From contig JAUXNR010000857.1 of NCBI GenBank assembly GCA_030682755.1, positions 1 to 9,348 of the forward strand: DNA of 9,348 bases. Direction: 5' to 3'. The notes beneath the pieces were generated by a model. The model ran no database searches and was not told the origin of the DNA. It was given only the letters and a program-made list of their open reading frames with translations. Positions 1-7,509 of the stretch are shown piece after piece (position 1 is the stretch's first letter; each line of letters begins with the position of its first letter). This stretch comes from Flavobacterium sp. (lineage in GTDB: Bacteria; Bacteroidota; Bacteroidia; Flavobacteriales; Flavobacteriaceae). The position numbers and the translations under genes are program-made.

Positions 1-973
1 TAACCTGATGCCAATATTCTTTGGGTGCCTCAGCAATTGTTGCTTTGGTAAAGCGACCTAGTTCATTAGATAAATCCGGAAAATAGTTCAATCCTGTTGC
101 AATTGTTAGTTCTTGATGAGCTCTCCAAATAGACATGGCCACATCACTTTTTTCAGCGATTGCTGCCTCTCGGTTTTTGATATAAATTTTTCGTATCGTT
201 TCAAATTCATCCGGAGCTTTTTCAGCAAAATGAACACAGTTTTGAGAAAGATTTAATCCAAAATAAGTGGTTGATACAAAATATCCGGTATTAATTTTAT
301 TCACATACGACCAACCAAAATAGGCAATCAATGGAAAAATAATGATAATAATTTTAGACGAAATAAAATTTTTGAATGCAAAAGATTTCATAATCTTAAA
401 ACCATAAATTACAAAAGGGATGTAAGCAAAAAAAGGCTTTGTCAAAACTAAAAAACCTAAAATACATCCAATCAATATATCTTTTTTTATGTTTTTTTCA
501 TCAAGATAATTTGTTGTGAGGAAATAGAAAACAATCGAAATTAAAAAAAGAGTTAATGACTCAATTAAAATAGAAGTTTCATAAAAATAAACATGAATAA
601 AACTTTGCATAAAAAGAGTTATCCAAAGAGCTTGTTTCTTGCTGAAATTAAGATTTAAAAGTGTTTTAAACCAAAGAATTGAAGTTAGAATTCCAATTCC
701 AAATTGATATAAAACGGCTAAAGGTTTGAATCCAAATGCAAAAAAAAGTAACAAGGGATAACCCGGACTTCTTTCACCGGTATAATCAACCAAATTGAAA
801 GCTAACATTCGTTCGGCTAAAACCATAAAACTACTTGAATCCGGAAATTGCGAAATATTCAAATATACCAATGAAAGTAAAAAACGATAAAGTAATCCAA
901 CAATAATGAGGATTCTGATTTCTTTACTTTTGATAAAATGGAGTCGTTTATGGTTAATAAGATTTTCAAACAT
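1..973 (-). CDS. GT-C membrane glycosyltransferase (GT39/PMT_2-like), 3' end outside window
   Basis: Reading the minus strand from the ATG at 973 gives 324 uninterrupted codons that run off the left edge, so the C-terminus is missing. The protein is strongly hydrophobic, with likely membrane segments near residues 20-40, 73-103, 113-130, 136-153, 165-190 and 206-224. Family-like features are an early extracytoplasmic acidic residue (FPDSSSF, D45), the R-x-PGYPLLL-type motif at 68-77 (ERSPGYPLLL), an IESLTLFL segment at 137-144 and LTKPF at 177-181. In GT-C enzymes of this type the first-loop acid is catalytic, and a polyprenyl-phosphate-linked sugar is the donor for transfer on the periplasmic side. 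After about residue 224 a more polar stretch follows. The start overlaps the end of the upstream GT2 gene by 8 nt (ATGTTTGA), which implies translational coupling and a shared pathway. The acceptor (lipid, glycan or protein) cannot be read from the sequence. The class is likely; exact specificity is unknown. Confidence 0.75.
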   Translation of the reverse strand, partial: MFENLINHKRLHFIKSKEIRILIIVGLLYRFLLSLVYLNISQFPDSSSFMVLAERMLAFNLVDYTGERSPGYPLLLFFAFGFKPLAVLYQFGIGILTSILWFKTLLNLNFSKKQALWITLFMQSFIHVYFYETSILIESLTLFLISIVFYFLTTNYLDEKNIKKDILIGCILGFLVLTKPFFAYIPFVIYGFKIMKSFAFKNFISSKIIIIIFPLIAYFGWSYVNKINTGYFVSTTYFGLNLSQNCVHFAEKAPDEFETIRKIYIKNREAAIAEKSDVAMSIWRAHQELTIATGLNYFPDLSNELGRFTKATIAEAPKEYWHQV

Positions 974-1700
974 AAGCCAAATGAATCTTAATTAGTTGAA
1001 ATGGAAGTTGTAACATATCTTTCAATCTGATTTTACTATTTCCTTTTTCAATCCAAGTTTCTAATGGATATTCATAAACTTCTTTGTAAAAATCGGAATT
1101 TAATTGTTTCATTCGAAGCAAAAGTTCTACATCAAATAACCAACGGGTTAAAAAAGGTTTTTCAAAAAGTGTTTGAGCGAGTTTGTACTCAATAATCTTT
1201 GCCCCACATTGCGTATCATATATAGGTGTTTTGAGAATGATACCACTAATGATTGTTGCAAAAAAGCGTCCGATATAATGACGGTATGAATAACGATTGA
1301 TGTTGGATCCTAATCGTTTGATCCTGCTTCCCATCAGAAAACGATAGTTCGGATTTTTTTTAGCAAATTTTAAAATATTCACCATCTCAGAAATAGGTGT
1401 TGCTAAATCAGCATCTAAATAACCAATAAATGCATATTTTTCTCCAGAATTTGCAAGTAAACCATTTCGTATCGCTTCAGCTTTGCCCACATTTTTTGAT
1501 AGTAGGAGTGAAGTAACGTTGTTATGTTTTTGTTCTAATTCTACTAAAAATTGTGCCGTAGCATCCGTACTTCCATCATCAACCAATAAAAAATCAATTG
1601 TTGAATTTTTCTCAAATTCTATTGATAATTCTTCGCCAACCATGCGTTTACCTTCATTAAAGCATGGAATAATTAGCAAGGCATTGATAGAATTTGTCAT
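966..1700 (-). CDS. Family 2 glycosyltransferase, polyprenyl-phosphate sugar synthase-like (ALG5/DPM1 type)
   Basis: This 244-residue protein has a GT-A fold typical of dolichyl/undecaprenyl-phosphate hexose synthases. Visible motifs in order are IPCFNE (11-16), the nucleotide-binding VDDGSTD (40-46), NVGKAEAIRNG (70-80), the metal-binding DADLATP (96-102, a DxD motif), GSR (124-126), DTQCGAK (162-168) and RWLFDVE (186-192). The DTQCGxK and RWxFDxE motifs are those of the ALG5-like branch, which moves a sugar from a nucleotide donor to a polyprenyl phosphate. No C-terminal transmembrane pair like that of GtrB is present, so it is probably peripheral on the cytoplasmic face. The ATG lies 3 nt after the ftsE stop, and the last codons overlap the start of the GT-C gene, so it sits in the middle of a three-gene operon. 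The sugar could be glucose, mannose or another hexose; the sequence does not settle this. Confidence 0.85.
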   Translation of the reverse strand: MTNSINALLIIPCFNEGKRMVGEELSIEFEKNSTIDFLLVDDGSTDATAQFLVELEQKHNNVTSLLLSKNVGKAEAIRNGLLANSGEKYAFIGYLDADLATPISEMVNILKFAKKNPNYRFLMGSRIKRLGSNINRYSYRHYIGRFFATIISGIILKTPIYDTQCGAKIIEYKLAQTLFEKPFLTRWLFDVELLLRMKQLNSDFYKEVYEYPLETWIEKGNSKIRLKDMLQLPFQLIKIHLAYV

Positions 1701-1703
1701 GCC

Positions 1704-2387
1704 TTACACCGTTCGTTGCACCACTTCAAATAACGTACTTTCTTCACATTTTAATGTTTTGGAAGGGAATTTCATAATCAAAGCATAGTCATGAGTGGAC
1801 ATGATAATGGTTTTACCGTTTTCATTGATTTTTTTCAAAACTTCCATAACTTCAACACTGGTTTGTGGGTCAAGGTTTCCGGTGGGTTCATCGGCTAGAA
1901 TTAAATCCGGATTGTTTAATAAAGCTCTGGCAATTGCCACACGTTGTTGTTCTCCACCCGAAAGTTGATGCGGCATTTTAAACGCCATTGATTTCATGCC
2001 TACTTTATCTAAAACCTCTTCAATTTGATGTTTACGTTCTTCTTTTTCTTTCCAGCCGGTGGCATTTAACACAAAGTCAAGGTTGTCAAAAACACTTCTG
2101 TCAGGGAGTAATTTAAAATCTTGGAACACAATTCCAATTTTTCTTCTCAAATAAGGAATGTCACTTTCTTTCAATTTTGCTAAATCAAAATCAACAATAT
2201 GTCCTTCGCCACTGGTTAAAGGTAAATCAGCATAAAGGGTTTTCATTAAACTACTTTTTCCGGAACCTGTTTTTCCAATAATATATAGAAAATCACCGCG
2301 TTTTACTTCAAGCGAAACATGCTGTAACACCATATTACTTTCTTGGAAAATAGTGATATCTTTTAATTCTAAAATTGACTCTGACAT
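1704..2387 (-). CDS. ftsE: Cell division ABC ATPase FtsE
   Basis: This complete 227-residue ABC ATPase has Walker [10 protein letters not shown] (38-46), Q-loop VFQD (87-90), signature LSGGEQQR (142-149), Walker B LILADEP with catalytic E167, D-loop NLD and H-loop H199. The segment [27 protein letters not shown] is close to E. coli FtsE (VPFLRRQIGMIFQDHHLLMDRTVYDNV, recalled) and unlike LolD, which supports the name. FtsE binds the membrane protein FtsX at the divisome, and the pair controls peptidoglycan hydrolases through ATP hydrolysis. The partner ftsX is not adjacent here; in Bacteroidota I recall ftsX lying elsewhere, near uppP and truB. It is the first gene of a leftward operon, 3 nt ahead of the GT2 gene. 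The ATG at 2387 is the natural start because the core family begins right after it. Confidence 0.9.
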   Translation of the reverse strand: MSESILELKDITIFQESNMVLQHVSLEVKRGDFLYIIGKTGSGKSSLMKTLYADLPLTSGEGHIVDFDLAKLKESDIPYLRRKIGIVFQDFKLLPDRSVFDNLDFVLNATGWKEKEERKHQIEEVLDKVGMKSMAFKMPHQLSGGEQQRVAIARALLNNPDLILADEPTGNLDPQTSVEVMEVLKKINENGKTIIMSTHDYALIMKFPSKTLKCEESTLFEVVQRTV

Positions 2388-2565
2388 AGGTAAACTGTTT
2401 GAAGGGTAAAAGTAGTAACTTAACGAAGGTTATCAAAATTTTATTTTAATTAAAGTTTACGGCAACATAGTAACTCAGCCTATCAGTCTCTTCGTGACTC
2501 AAAAAAATGTTTAAAACCTTGTTCATAATAAACACAACTATAAACTCGTTACATGCATAGGTAAA
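2385..2565. repeat. 10-bp direct repeat CATAGGTAAA at both ends of the divergent intergenic region
   Basis: CATAGGTAAA occurs at 2385-2394, where its CAT is the start codon of ftsE read backwards, and again at 2556-2565, just ahead of the -7 element of the TPR gene. The second copy forms the left arm of a dyad. Only the two 10-bp ends are repeated; the coordinates span both copies. It could be chance in AT-rich DNA or a binding site shared by the divergent promoters. Confidence 0.4.
2434..2465 (-). promoter_or_regulatory. Possible promoter of the ftsE operon (weak match)
   Basis: On the minus strand AAATTTTG (2441-2434) differs by one base from the Bacteroidota -7 consensus TAnnTTTG. A TTG at 2465-2463 lies 21 nt upstream, against the usual spacing of about 19. 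The implied start would be roughly 40 nt ahead of ftsE. The match is imperfect and the region is AT-rich, so this is a tentative call. Confidence 0.3.
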
Positions 2566-2573
2566 TGTTACCT
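2559..2573. promoter_or_regulatory. Dyad AGGTAA-ATG-TTACCT overlapping the -7 element, possible operator
   Basis: A perfect inverted repeat with 6-bp arms and a 3-nt centre. Its right arm overlaps the first five bases of the TACCTTTG promoter element, a placement typical of repressor sites. The arms are too short and AT-rich for a terminator, and no U-tract follows. No regulator gene is nearby, so the factor is unknown. Confidence 0.35.
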
Positions 2574-2576
2574 TTG
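2569..2576 (+). promoter_or_regulatory. -7 element TACCTTTG of the TPR/beta-barrel operon
   Basis: TACCTTTG matches the Bacteroidota primary sigma -7 consensus TAnnTTTG exactly and ends 26 nt before the ATG at 2603. The -33 region has only a weak TTA at 2549-2551 and no proper TTG. No Shine-Dalgarno sequence precedes the ATG; the leader is A-rich, as is usual in this phylum. Confidence 0.6.
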
Positions 2577-2602
2577 AATAGTTTATAAAAAACCCAATAA
2601 AT

Positions 2603-5600
2603 ATGCGTCAATTAACCTATTTGTTTACTGTTTATCTGGCAGTGATTAGTTTTTCAGTTCAGGCCCAACGAACTGATGTTTATACCAATCCTTTAGAAGA
2701 ATACAATCGGGCTCTTCAATTGTATAAAGATAAGCAATACCAATCTGCTCAAATTTTATTCAAAAAAGTAAAAGATTCACAAGATAACTATGAAGTTCAA
2801 TCCGATTGTGCTTACTACATTGCAAATTGTGCCATTCGATTGAATCAAGCCAATGGAGATGTGTTGATGGAAGATTTTGTAGAGCGTTATCCAACAAGCT
2901 CTAAACACAATCAAGCTTATATTGAAGTGGCTCATTATTATTTTGACGAAGGAAAATTTCCGCAAGCGTTGCAATGGTTTGATAAAGTGGATGAAAGCAA
3001 TTTGACAAATGATGAAAAAGAAAAATTCAATTTTCAAAAAGGATATGCATTGTTTTCTGGCAATAAAAAGAAAGAAGCTTCCAATTATTTCAAACGTGTA
3101 GAAAATTCAAAAGAATACGGCTCTCAAGCAAAATATTATTTGGGTTATATGTCTTATGAATCAGACAATTACACGCAAGCAAATGAGTATTTTGAACAAG
3201 TGGAAGACGAAAAGAAATACAAAGAAAAAATGTCCTATTATCAGGCGGACATGAATTTTAAACTTGGAAATTTTCAAAAAGCCATTGATTTAGGAATTGC
3301 AGCCATGCCAAAATCGGACGCTACTGAAAAATCAGAATTGAATAAAATTATTGGCGAAAGTTATTTTAATTTAAAACAATATGACAAAGCAATTCCCTAT
3401 TTAAAAGAATACCGAGGTAAAAAAGGGAAATGGAGCAATACCGATTTTTATCTGTTCGGGTATTCGTATTACAAACAAGGTGATTATGAAAATGCAATTG
3501 CTCAATTCAATAAAATCATTGAAGGAAAAGATGGTGTCGCTCAAAATGCTTATTATCATTTGGGTGAAAGTTATTTGAAAACCAATAAAAAGCAACAAGC
3601 CTTAAATGCTTTTAAAAATGCTTCTGAAATGGATTTTGAACCTAAAATTCAGGAAGATGCTTTTTTTAACTATGCAAAATTGAGTTATGAAATTGGTAAT
3701 CCTTACCAAAGTGTGCCGGATGTGATGGTAGCTTTTTTAAAGAAATATCCCAACACGCCAAACAAACAAGAAGTGGAAACACTTTTGATTAATTCCTATA
3801 TCACTTCAAAAAATTATAAGGAAGCTCTGGTTTTATTAGAAAAAAATAAAAGTTTTGAAAACAAACAGGCGTATCAAAAAGTGACATTTTACAGAGGTTT
3901 AGAGTTATATACTGACGGAAATAACCAAGAGGCTTTGACCATGTTCAAAAAATCATTGGCAGAACCACGCGACCCAAAATTTACAGCCCGTGCCATGTTT
4001 TGGAAAGGGGAGAGCGAATATACGTTGGACAATTTTGGAGAAGCTTTGTTAAGTTTCAAACAGTTTTTAGGTTATCCGGAAGCAAAAACTACTCCTGAAT
4101 TTAAAAATATCAATTACAATTTGGCCTACACGCATTTTAAATTGAAAGAATACGAACAAGCGGCTACGTTCTTTCAAAAGCAAATTGATGTGGCGAAAGA
4201 AGATAAGACAAGGCTGAATGACAGTTATTTGCGTTTGGGCGACAGTCATTTTGTATCGGCAAAATATTGGCCGGCTATGGAAGCATACAATAAAGCCATC
4301 GAATTAAAAGTGGTGGATTCCGATTATGCGGCATATCAAAAAGCTATCAGCTATGGTTTTGTTGCCAGAAACGAAAAAAAGATTGAAGACTTAAATCTGT
4401 TTTTGAAAAATTATCCAAAATCACAATACCGTGATGATGCCTTGTTTGAATTAGGAAATACCTATACCAATGAAAACAAATCAGATTTGGCTCTTAAAAT
4501 TTATGACCAATTAATTTCAGAATATAAAAACGGTTCTTTTGCTGCACGTGCAATTTTGCGTCAGGGATTGATTTATTATAATGATGACAAACCGCAATTG
4601 GCGTTGACAAAATTCAAAAAAGTAGCTGCCGATTATCCAAGAACAACAGAAGCTATGGAAGCGGTTACAACGGCAAGACAAATTTATGTGGATACCGGAA
4701 AAGTGGATGAATATGCCACTTGGGTTAAAACCTTAGATTATGTAGAAGTATCCAATGCTGATCTTGATAATACCTCTTATGAATCTGCAGAAAAAATGTA
4801 TTTGCAAAACAATTCAAAAGGAGCCATTTCAGGATTTAGCAGTTATGTATCTAAATTTCCTAATGGAATCCACGCTTTGAAAGCCAATTTCTATTTAGCA
4901 CAATTATATTTTGCTGATGGTTTGGAAACCAATGCCATTCCACATTATGAATTTGTAGCTTCCAAATCAAGAAGTGAATTTACAGAACAGGCATTGGCCA
5001 GATTGACAGAAATTCATTTAAAGAAAAAAGATTACGCAAAGGCAATTCCGGCTTTGAAACGTTTAGAAACTGAAGCAGATTTTCCTCAAAACATTACGTT
5101 TGCTCAATCCAATTTGATGAAAGCGTATTATGAACAAGAAGAATATGCTAATGCAGTTATTTATGCCGATAAGGTTTTAAACAATGCAAAAGTTGACGAC
5201 AGAATTAAGAGTGATGCCCACATGATTATTGCTCGTTCTGCCATGAAAACAAAAGATGAAGTCAAAGCAAAAGCGGCTTATGCAACTTTGATGACCATTG
5301 CAAAAGGCGAATTGGCTGCAGAAGCATTGTATTATGATGCGTATTTTAAAAACAAAGAAAATAAGTTTGAAGCATCTAATACGGCTGTTCAAAAATTAAC
5401 CAAAGATTTTTCGGGTTACCGATATTATGGAGCCAAAGGATTGGTGGTAATGGCTAAGAATTTTTATGGTTTAAAAGACAGTTTTCAGGCCACTTATATT
5501 TTGGATAGTTTGATTGCAAATTTCAAAGAATATCCGGATGTGGTAGAAGAAGCTCAAAAAGAATTGGCCATGATTAAAGCAGAAGAAGCCAAACGCAACT

Positions 5601-5617
5601 CATCGATTCAGAATTAA
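2603..5617 (+). CDS. Large exported tetratricopeptide-repeat protein
   Basis: This 1004-residue protein starts with a signal peptide: a hydrophobic core at about 5-18 and a likely SPase I cut after VQA (residue 21). There is no lipobox cysteine. The rest is almost entirely TPR-type helical repeats from about residue 28 to 860, for example at 103-130, 177-200, 281-306, 316-338, 463-486, 502-524, 541-566, 612-637, 648-676, 760-785 and 796-820. Several have the YPxSxYxxxAxxxLGxxY style (for example 604-621) of envelope TPR proteins such as CpoB/YbgF and BamD. TPR arrays are protein-binding scaffolds, so a periplasmic adaptor role is inferred. The C-terminal tail (980-1004) is charged and helical. 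No enzymatic domain is visible. It is followed after 33 nt by a beta-barrel gene with no terminator between them, so the two are probably co-transcribed and may act together. The precise function is unknown. It is not obviously the gliding lipoprotein SprE/PorW, because it lacks a lipobox. Confidence 0.85.
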   Translation: MRQLTYLFTVYLAVISFSVQAQRTDVYTNPLEEYNRALQLYKDKQYQSAQILFKKVKDSQDNYEVQSDCAYYIANCAIRLNQANGDVLMEDFVERYPTSSKHNQAYIEVAHYYFDEGKFPQALQWFDKVDESNLTNDEKEKFNFQKGYALFSGNKKKEASNYFKRVENSKEYGSQAKYYLGYMSYESDNYTQANEYFEQVEDEKKYKEKMSYYQADMNFKLGNFQKAIDLGIAAMPKSDATEKSELNKIIGESYFNLKQYDKAIPYLKEYRGKKGKWSNTDFYLFGYSYYKQGDYENAIAQFNKIIEGKDGVAQNAYYHLGESYLKTNKKQQALNAFKNASEMDFEPKIQEDAFFNYAKLSYEIGNPYQSVPDVMVAFLKKYPNTPNKQEVETLLINSYITSKNYKEALVLLEKNKSFENKQAYQKVTFYRGLELYTDGNNQEALTMFKKSLAEPRDPKFTARAMFWKGESEYTLDNFGEALLSFKQFLGYPEAKTTPEFKNINYNLAYTHFKLKEYEQAATFFQKQIDVAKEDKTRLNDSYLRLGDSHFVSAKYWPAMEAYNKAIELKVVDSDYAAYQKAISYGFVARNEKKIEDLNLFLKNYPKSQYRDDALFELGNTYTNENKSDLALKIYDQLISEYKNGSFAARAILRQGLIYYNDDKPQLALTKFKKVAADYPRTTEAMEAVTTARQIYVDTGKVDEYATWVKTLDYVEVSNADLDNTSYESAEKMYLQNNSKGAISGFSSYVSKFPNGIHALKANFYLAQLYFADGLETNAIPHYEFVASKSRSEFTEQALARLTEIHLKKKDYAKAIPALKRLETEADFPQNITFAQSNLMKAYYEQEEYANAVIYADKVLNNAKVDDRIKSDAHMIIARSAMKTKDEVKAKAAYATLMTIAKGELAAEALYYDAYFKNKENKFEASNTAVQKLTKDFSGYRYYGAKGLVVMAKNFYGLKDSFQATYILDSLIANFKEYPDVVEEAQKELAMIKAEEAKRNSSIQN

Positions 5618-5650
5618 TTTTAAAGTAAGCAGTTTTTAAAAAAGTAAATT

Positions 5651-7411
5651 ATGCAAAGCAACCCAAAATACCTTTTAATCATGATGCTGATTGTTGCTCA
5701 AACAGCATTGGCTCAAAAGAAAGATGAAAATATAGGAACTGAAGTGGTGAATGTAGTAAAACCTTATACGGCCACTATTTCAGATGCTTTTAAAGTGAAA
5801 GAAACACCTTCGTTAGATGACGAAGACAATTCTAAAAAAGAAGACATTCAATACAATATTTTTTCTTTTCCGGTAGCGTCAACTTTTACGCCTGCCAAAG
5901 GAAAAGCAGCGGCAGTAGATAAATCTAAAAAAGAGAAATTATTCAGTAATTATGCTACACTTGGATTTGGAAATTACGGCACTATAATTGGCGAATTATT
6001 TGTTACAGAACAACTCAATCGCAATGAATATGTTGGCGGAATGTTACGCCATCATTCTTCGCAAGGCGGAATTGAAGAAGCGTTATTGGATGATAAATTT
6101 TACAATACCTCATTGGATTTAACTTACGGGAATCACAACAAAGACATGTCTTGGAATGCGGATTTGGGTTACCAACATCAAATGTATAATTGGTATGGAA
6201 CTCCTGATTATTTAATTGGTTCGCTATCTCAAGAAGACCGCGATTTGTTTTTAAACGGAATTGATCCCCAGCAAACGTATCACAATTTTTATGTAGGTGG
6301 AAAATTAGGCATGGAAGACAGTTTTTTTAAAGGAGCAAGTATCAAGTACAATCGTTTTTGGGATGCCTATAATTCGATAGAAAACAGATTGATATTAAAA
6401 CCCACTTTTGAATTTGCCATCAATGATTTTCAAATCAACACTAAAGTGATTGTTGACAATGTAAGCGGTTCTTTTGAAAGAAGTTATTTTGATTCAAATA
6501 AAATAGATTACGGATTTACCAATGTGGGAATTCATCCAAGTTTTGTTTACAACCGAGATGATTTGTCTATGAATATCGGAGCTGCTTTTTTCTATAGTAT
6601 TGCTAGTGAAGGTGACAACAATCTTTTTGTGTATCCACAAATTACTGCAGCCTACAAAGTGGTGGGCGATTTAATGATCTTTTATGCAGGTGCAGAAGGA
6701 TCATTACAACAAAACAGTTACAGAGATTTTACCAATATCAACCCGTTTTTGTCTCCAACACAATTTATGACACCAACCGACAGACAATATGATATTTTTG
6801 CCGGTTTGAAAGGAAAATTAGCCGGAAATATCAGTTATAATGTTAGAGGTTCTTATATCAATGAAAAAGCCAAAGCGTTGTTTAAATACAATAGCCTGGA
6901 ATCATTCACCTCTATGGATCCGAGTAACAAAGCATACGGCAACGGCAATTCCTTTGGCGTAGTGTATGATGATGTAAAAACCATTGCATTTTCAGGTGAA
7001 TTGAAAGCTGATTTTTCAAAAAATGTCTCTTTCGGAATTAATGCCGCTTTAAATAGTTACACAACTGATTTTGAACAAGAAGCATGGAATTTGCCTGCCG
7101 TGACTGTGGGAAGTAATTTGAATGTAACTTTTACAGAAAAATGGTTTGGCGGAGTGGAAGCCTTTTTTGTCGGACAGCGATATGATGAATTTTTAACCGT
7201 AGCAAATGATCCAGCATTTTTAGATAGAAACAAAGCAACATTAAACAGTTATTTTGATTTGAATACCAATATCGGTTACAGACATAACGAACGTTTAACA
7301 GGCTTCTTACGCTTGAATAATATACTCAATCAGTCTTATGAGAAATGGTTTAATTTTCCTGCTCAACAGTTTCAAGTGGTGTTAGGGGCAAATTATAAGT
7401 TTGATTTTTAA
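5651..7411 (+). CDS. Plug-less TonB-dependent-receptor-like outer membrane beta-barrel protein
   Basis: This 586-residue protein has a signal peptide (hydrophobic 8-20, likely cut after ALA at 21). A 75-residue polar linker follows, containing the short motif VVNVVKPYTATISDAFKVKE (32-51). From about residue 97 onward there are alternating amphipathic beta strands separated by polar loops. The C-terminus, with NLN-type turns, NNILNQSYEKWFNFP and a final strand ending in F586, is that of TonB-dependent receptors and other BAM-assembled barrels. The usual plug domain of about 130 residues is not recognisable, and the protein is shorter than typical receptors (roughly 700-1000 residues). It may therefore be an open or differently gated barrel, or a structural partner. 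It lies 33 nt after the exported TPR gene and is the last gene before a strong terminator, which suggests a two-component envelope module. Substrate and role are unknown. Automated labels such as 'TonB-dependent receptor' would be only partly justified. Confidence 0.8.
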   Translation: MQSNPKYLLIMMLIVAQTALAQKKDENIGTEVVNVVKPYTATISDAFKVKETPSLDDEDNSKKEDIQYNIFSFPVASTFTPAKGKAAAVDKSKKEKLFSNYATLGFGNYGTIIGELFVTEQLNRNEYVGGMLRHHSSQGGIEEALLDDKFYNTSLDLTYGNHNKDMSWNADLGYQHQMYNWYGTPDYLIGSLSQEDRDLFLNGIDPQQTYHNFYVGGKLGMEDSFFKGASIKYNRFWDAYNSIENRLILKPTFEFAINDFQINTKVIVDNVSGSFERSYFDSNKIDYGFTNVGIHPSFVYNRDDLSMNIGAAFFYSIASEGDNNLFVYPQITAAYKVVGDLMIFYAGAEGSLQQNSYRDFTNINPFLSPTQFMTPTDRQYDIFAGLKGKLAGNISYNVRGSYINEKAKALFKYNSLESFTSMDPSNKAYGNGNSFGVVYDDVKTIAFSGELKADFSKNVSFGINAALNSYTTDFEQEAWNLPAVTVGSNLNVTFTEKWFGGVEAFFVGQRYDEFLTVANDPAFLDRNKATLNSYFDLNTNIGYRHNERLTGFLRLNNILNQSYEKWFNFPAQQFQVVLGANYKFDF

Positions 7412-7443
7412 TTTTTTTTAACCGCGAAGCAAACATTGATTTT

Positions 7444-7483
7444 AAAAAGTCCGCAAAATTTAATAAGTCTTGCGGACTTTTTT
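7444..7483 (+). terminator. Intrinsic terminator after the TPR/beta-barrel operon
   Basis: A perfect 13-bp stem pairs AAAAAGTCCGCAA (7444-7456) with TTGCGGACTTTTT (7470-7482) across a 13-nt loop. The GC-rich core (GTCCGC/GCGGAC) is followed by a T-run ending at 7483. It lies 32 nt after the stop of the barrel gene and closes that transcription unit. The A-run on the left arm would also let it act on the other strand. Confidence 0.85.
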
Positions 7484-7507
7484 AACTCAGCATCTCAGCA
7501 ACTCAAA
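7484..7507 (+). repeat. Three imperfect 8-bp tandem copies of AACTCAGC before the GreA-like gene
   Basis: AACTCAGC (7484-7491), ATCTCAGC (7492-7499) and AACTCAAA (7500-7507) lie between the terminator and the ATG at 7510. A degraded version with the same spacing occurs at 2472-2503 and also ends in ACTCAAAAAAATG. No TAnnTTTG element is visible in this gap, so the source of transcription for the next gene is unclear. Confidence 0.5.
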
Positions 7508-7509
7508 AA

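Noticed and set aside
1483..1788. Open frame of 101 codons on the plus strand
   Set aside because: It lies antisense across the GT2 and ftsE ends, both of which have clear family motifs; its translation has no recognisable domain.
1704..2387. Assignment of the ABC ATPase as LolD
   Set aside because: The Q-loop region reads [15 protein letters not shown], the FtsE pattern, and no lolC/E-like permease is adjacent.
2507..2560. 17-codon mini ORF (MFKTLFIINTTINSLHA) ahead of the TPR gene, possible leader peptide
   Set aside because: It lies upstream of the predicted -7 element and so would not be on the mRNA; no attenuator structure follows.
2777..3037. Minus-strand open frame inside the TPR gene (also 3401-3598, 4067-4249, 5177-5392)
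   Set aside because: These are antisense shadows of the lysine- and glutamate-rich TPR coding sequence, giving phenylalanine- and isoleucine-rich translations with no sign of a real gene.
7396..7403. TAAGTTTG, a perfect -7 match near the end of the barrel gene
   Set aside because: It is within the codons for YKFD, has no -33 TTG, and is separated from the next gene by a strong terminator.
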